NCBI GenBank assembly: GCA_947184155.2
Contig: CAMXCT020001690.1
Location: 62,001-126,000, forward strand
Source of the DNA: Cladocopium goreaui
Taxonomy: Eukaryota; Sar; Dinophyceae; Suessiales; Symbiodiniaceae
Direction of reading: 5' to 3'
Length of the DNA stretch: 64,000 bases
Shown here: positions 59,523-64,000 of the stretch, piece by piece
How the letters are laid out: every line of letters starts with the position of its first letter
Numbering within the stretch: the stretch's first letter is position 1
The notes under the pieces: generated by a model
Database searches by the model: none
What the model was told of the DNA's origin: nothing
What the model saw: the letters and a program-made list of their open reading frames with translations, nothing else
Made by a program: the position numbers and the translations under genes

Positions 59523-62500
59523 TCAACTCTTCTTCGAAGCATGTTTGACCGCAATCAAAATGTATCTTGCCAACTTTCGGTTATAAAACGCTGTTTCAGT
59601 ATAGTTGATTTGATAAAGTTCTGCATGAGTCTGGCATGTGCATGTAGAAAGTTTGGAGTGAAGATTTAATGCAAACCAAGCTGAATTGGAAACAAACTTC
59701 AATGTCTTTCCAATCGGAATACCATCCTTGTTCTGGCATCCAGTCTTGCACAACCTCACCAAAGCCTCATGCCTCATGTCAAAACTCTGCAAAAGACTCA
59801 CTGTCTCAGGTCGGGACCAAATGGTATTTCGTTCTGGAAGCTCAAACGAACATGAGTCTGCATGTTTGAAGTAACCACCAATCGCGTTGATGATCTCATC
59901 CCATTCCTGGTCCTTTTCAGTGACTGAGTCCGGATTGAAATTGCGAAGCGGACTTCCACTTCCACAAGGAGTCGATGCATGAATATGCACCCAAGGTGGA
60001 CATGACGAGTTCTTCCACTGTCGAATGCAAACAGCTACACGACTCAACGTTCCAGAACTCTGCACCTTAGCAACTACACCAATGTATGGGACCTTCGAAA
60101 CCTCACAGACCTTTCTCAAGTTCGAATGTTCCGAACAACACAGCTCCACAATCGCAATTGAAGAACCCTGAGTCAACACTTGCTGCAACACACTCAGCTC
60201 ACGAAGTTCTGCCAACTCAGCTGTCAAACCATCTGGAATCACAATCCCAAGAGCATATCGATGCTTATAGAAAGCTTTGGCACTCAAACATTTAGTGAAA
60301 AGATCTGCTGGATTTTCAACACCACTCCTGTGTCTCAATTTCAACAAACCCTCTCTCATCTGCTCTCGTAACCAATGCAATCTTATTTCAATGTGTCGTG
60401 AACGCCGTGGCACATCCATGGATCTCACAAGTTGCAAGGCGGAGCTTGAATCGCTCTCCAGCCAGATCACAACTTCTTCTGGCTCATCGATCTCATGAAG
60501 TGCAAAAAGAAGACGGTGAACCAGTCTCCCAAACGCAACGCTTTCTTGACACACTGATTGCAAACCATAAAGTTCTGCCTCACATGAACTCAAGCTCAAA
60601 GCTTGCTGTTGTCGGCTCAGAGACCTCACCAAAGACCTCTCAAAGAAAACAGCTCCACCGCTAACACCTTTGCGGTTGTTGAAACGGTATGGCGCATGTG
60701 AAGCATCGCTGAAAGAATGGAGATGGACTGATCTCAGTTGAGTATCGTCAACTTGACTCATGATGGTCTCATCTCTGCTCGGTAAACACAAGCATGCATG
60801 CATGTCAACATACAAGAATCTCAAAACAGCTTTCAATGCTTGTTCAGTTCCGTGCATCGGTTTCGCTTGTTGCGTCCCAAGAACAGACATCCATGTCTTC
60901 AAGTCATGACGCACCTGTGACAACCAAAGCAATTTTCCCAACGCTTTCCTGAAGCGTGAGTATGCTTCATCTGACAGAGGTTTCTGAAAGTTGCTATCCG
61001 TGAGTGTTTTCTCCAAATGCCCTGAAATGTCAGGAACATTCTCAGACCCACGAGTAACACCATAATCCAGAAACGTAGAGTCAAGATAATGTGGATCGAC
61101 ACCCAGAGTGATCTCAGAGGAATCTCTTTCTCTTTTGATGACGCGACCAATGAAGGTCAGGGATCCTCCCTCTTCTCCGATCTCTCCAGTTGTCTTCACA
61201 GGCACTACAGACGACAAAGTTGCAACCACATGTTCTTCGGCTTCCTTAGTGGTCGACAACAACAAGATGTCATCAACATACACCACACACAAACAAAACC
61301 CAATCTCATGACCATCTTTCACAATCTGTCCACCATACACACATGGTTCCAACGAATCCGACCAAAGGCCTACATGTTCAACCGTGAATGTCAAAAGCTG
61401 CAACCATGCCAGTGAAGCATCACGTAACCCGTTCAATGCCTTTTCAAGCAAATAGTAGGTCGCTTCACCTGATGGAAAACTAATTGACAATGGCATTTTC
61501 AAGACAACATGTACGCCAGTTCCCAATGGACTATGCATGAAGGCATGACTCACGTCCAATGCACGCAAAAGCATCTTCCGTGTCGCTGCCATCGCAAGTA
61601 CCAAATGGACACTCTCGATTGAAAGAGTCGGACTGCTAAATCCTAAGGATCTAGCTGAGGAGCCACGATTGAAATCTTTCGCAACAATCCTGGTTCGAAC
61701 CCTCTCACTGCTCTTGTAAGCTGCAACCCACCTTGACTGGATCAAACGAAGGTTCGGAACAGCCTTCTTCATGTCGTCCAGTTCTGACTGGGTGATGATG
61801 CGGCCAGTCTTGCAGTGTTCCAAGTTTCTAACCTCCTCTTGCATACCTTTGAAACCTTGTTCCAAATCAAGCTCTTGCAAACTCTGGTCATCTATGATGC
61901 TGTCCGGTTTCCAAACCAAGACATCCTGACCTCCAAGACGCATCTTCACAAAATCATGCTCATTGCCTCGATTGAAACAAACAGAATCAAGAGAACCAGA
62001 AAACATTTCTGGAGATGTTGCCGGAGCAAAAGACGCTGGACCTTCAAGTGTACCCAAACTCGCAACCAACACAGGCTCACCACTACCAACCCAAAACCAA
62101 TCAAAATCCATGTTTGTTTGAAGCAGTTCCTCAGAATCTTCACGGATCTCTCTTTCCAACTGTTCTCGGTCGGTTTCAGCTTTCCTTTTAAACCTTCTAG
62201 TGTACTCAACCTGTGTTTCCGGCTGTCGCCGAGCGGACTCAGGTGTTGGTACCAATTCTTCATCATCGACCTCTTCTACTGGCACCTGAACCTGGGTACA
62301 ACTACAGGGCTCTCCTGAGAGAGTGCAGGTTCAACACGTCTTTCCTTTCTCCGTTGTTCCTCAAACTCAGCAAAACGCTTTCTACATTCCTTGTTGTGCC
62401 TAATACCAGGTGCTTCCATGCCACTCTCACATGCTGGACATCGACGAGTCGGTTCAAAACGTGATACGTCAGGTGAAGTTCTTTCAGAACTCTCAGGACT

Positions 62501-64000
62501 ACCAATAGCTACATTAGCAGCTACATCTGCAGTATCTACTGGTGACGTAGGAGATGGAGTGACAGAAACTCGAGACGGCTCTGCTGGAACTTCCTGTGGA
62601 GTCACGGCAACGTTCGATCTTGCCAATGGCACTGCTGGCGCCAAACGCAACTCACCAGATTTCTTCCTCACACTACTGGACTCTGGCAAGACAAGTTTGG
62701 GCTGTGAAGGTGCCGGCAAACTCTGGCCTTTCAACTTTCGCAACTCTTCAGGAGGTAGCTGACTCATATCAGCTGGTGCAGTTCCACTGTCATTCACAAT
62801 TTGGGGTCTACTACCTACAGTCCCAGTGTCAAATTGAGTCAAAACTCCCTGTCCCGAATTCAAATCCCATCTCAAAGGTGAAATAGCCCTGATGTTCCTA
62901 GCTACAAAACGCATCAACTCAGCTTTGCCATCCACACGAATGAGACCCTGCACAACTGGACCTCCTTCCAAACCCATGTGAATGAAAGTACACTCAACAT
63001 TTCTCGTGGAAAGTGGTGAATGCTGCCGAATTGAATCAGGAATTTCTGCCAAAACCTGAGCACCAAACAAAGTCGAAACTGGTTTGGATAACTTCCTTCC
63101 TGAAACCATTTCCAATGGACTTCTGTCTGAACCTCTCGATGTTGAAAAATGGTTGTTGCACAAAGCCAAATACGTCAAAACGTCAACCAAATTCTCATGT
63201 GAAAACGTGACATCCAACCCTTGCGCATTCAGATCAGCCCTTAGTACAGAAAAGGATTCCTTTAATTCCCTAACTGCTCGTTCAGCCGACCCAATCGATC
63301 GATGTTGTTGTGGCGAGGCTCTCCGAATAGCGAACGTATATCGGCCAGTAGAGGATCCAATGATCTCTCCCACTGCCCTCTCGCTATCGGTGTGGACATC
63401 AATGGAGACTGCCTTCGAAGTCAACCCAAAATGTTGAAGCTATACAACAATCTGTCTCCTGGCTGCTTCGACATCTTCTCCAACCACCACATAGCCAATG
63501 CACCTCGACATCATCTCGGTTAACACAAGGATCTTCACCGAACCTGGGAGTTCGTCTGTGACGATCTCTCCTGATGTTTTGAGGAATGCAAAATCGGCCT
63601 GAATAGAAACCTCTTTCCTGTCACCTTTGTCTCTTCTGTGCTGAAAAACAGAACGACCCTTGGCACACTCCAAACAGTTCGGATTGAATGGAATATGTCC
63701 CTGTCTCCGGTGACGTGCCAGTTCATTGTCGTCTCCTCCAGACACAGCTGCGACAGAAAAGTCACGAGTATCACTCACAGTCAAGTCAGACCTGTATGCA
63801 CTACTACTACCAACATCGGGATACAAACGAACCCAAGGACAATTGGCAAAATAAGCAACATCAAGACAATGCATTCCAAGCTTCTCATGAAACAAATCAA
63901 AACCTTTCGGACCTTGTGTGAATCTCCATCCTGAATCTGCCAATGAAGTAATTGACAAAATGTTGTGCCGGATGGAACCCACCAAAACATTCAAACGTGC
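59523..64000 (-). pseudogene. Pol of copia C with methyltransferase-like tail, two lesions
   Basis: Read leftward from the window edge: pre-integrase motif (HRRQGHIPFNPNCLEC), integrase QADFAF, then an in-frame TAG at 63442-63440 where A/B have Trp, then HTDSERA and SAERAVRELKES. A frame change follows near 62285. The next frame (62285-59523; its first codon is GTG) holds RT with LDVSHAFMHSPL and VVYVDDILL (Tyr at about residue 336), RNase H (FSDASHAPY, SCEAELYGL, LESDSSS, ENPADLFTK) and the extra C-terminal domain (VELCCSEHSNLRKVC, HASTPCGSGSPL). Only two inactivating changes are visible in about 1,500 codons. The protease is outside the window. Confidence 0.85.

Larger units (their letters stand above)
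57661..64000 (-). mobile_element. Ty1/copia LTR retrotransposon C, divergent, runs off window
   Basis: Minus-strand order from the right edge: pol (integrase onward, to 59523), third ORF (59178-58597), polypurine tract, then presumed 3' LTR from 58420 leftward. Protein sequence is clearly related to A/B across pol, but nucleotide identity is low, so it is a separate family of the same lineage. Protease and gag lie beyond the window. Confidence 0.8.

Noticed and set aside
61686-61700. GGTTCGAACCC, a B-box-like sequence
   Set aside because: It lies within conserved RT coding sequence of copia C and has no A box or tRNA fold around it.

Overview
This window looks like nuclear DNA from a dinoflagellate, probably close to Symbiodiniaceae. 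That is an inference from three things: Ty1/copia elements with long Lys-Gly-rich Gag tails and unusual extra domains, intron-free long reading frames of no known host gene, and repeats nested inside repeats. No ordinary host housekeeping gene was recognised. Nearly all coding potential belongs to mobile elements.

Layout. 1-2620: two tandem copies of an ~835 bp element with inverted termini. 2621-5500: mostly empty, with one small coiled-coil ORF. 5505-7110: a minisatellite whose two arms face each other around a hairpin centre. 7270-7915: three 226 bp tandem units. 8758-12511: two tandem copies of a dead DDE (pogo-like) transposon. 12515-16392: rearranged pieces of a multi-ORF element, including an inverted helicase fragment. 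16393-26970: copia element A (LTR, PBS, gag, pol, third ORF), with several frameshifts. 26971-27070: a 100-N assembly gap. 27071-35675: copia element B, with an intact pol reading frame, third ORF and 3' LTR. 35676-38959: a degenerate ORF with a non-LTR RT-tail zinc finger, RNase H and a polymerase-palm-like region; copia B sits inside it. 38960-42334: no gene, but recurring hairpins. 42335-54889: a same-strand gene block encoding small helical proteins, a Pro/Gln-rich protein and a giant polyprotein (acidic region, glycosyltransferase-like region, alpha/beta-hydrolase-like domain, SF1 helicase, C-terminal domain), now split by frameshifts. 55544-57575: an inverted fragment of the same helicase, cut by a tRNA-derived SINE and another retroposon. 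57661-64000: a third, divergent copia element (C) on the minus strand.

How it fits together. The copia elements share one plan: Gag, then protease-integrase-RT-RNase H fused to a ~210-residue methyltransferase-like C-terminal domain, then a separate third ORF between pol and the 3' LTR. The plan is kept between A/B and the divergent element C, so both additions look like working parts of the lineage. The helicase polyprotein element appears in at least three places. Comparing copies shows that the present helicase/C-terminal split is a recent frameshift, and one copy has the 5'-inversion structure expected of target-primed reverse transcription.

The strongest candidates for undescribed biology are the methyltransferase-like pol tail, the third copia ORF, and the hydrolase-helicase polyprotein together with the possible polymerase-palm domain. 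All functional calls rest on motifs read by eye; no database search was possible.
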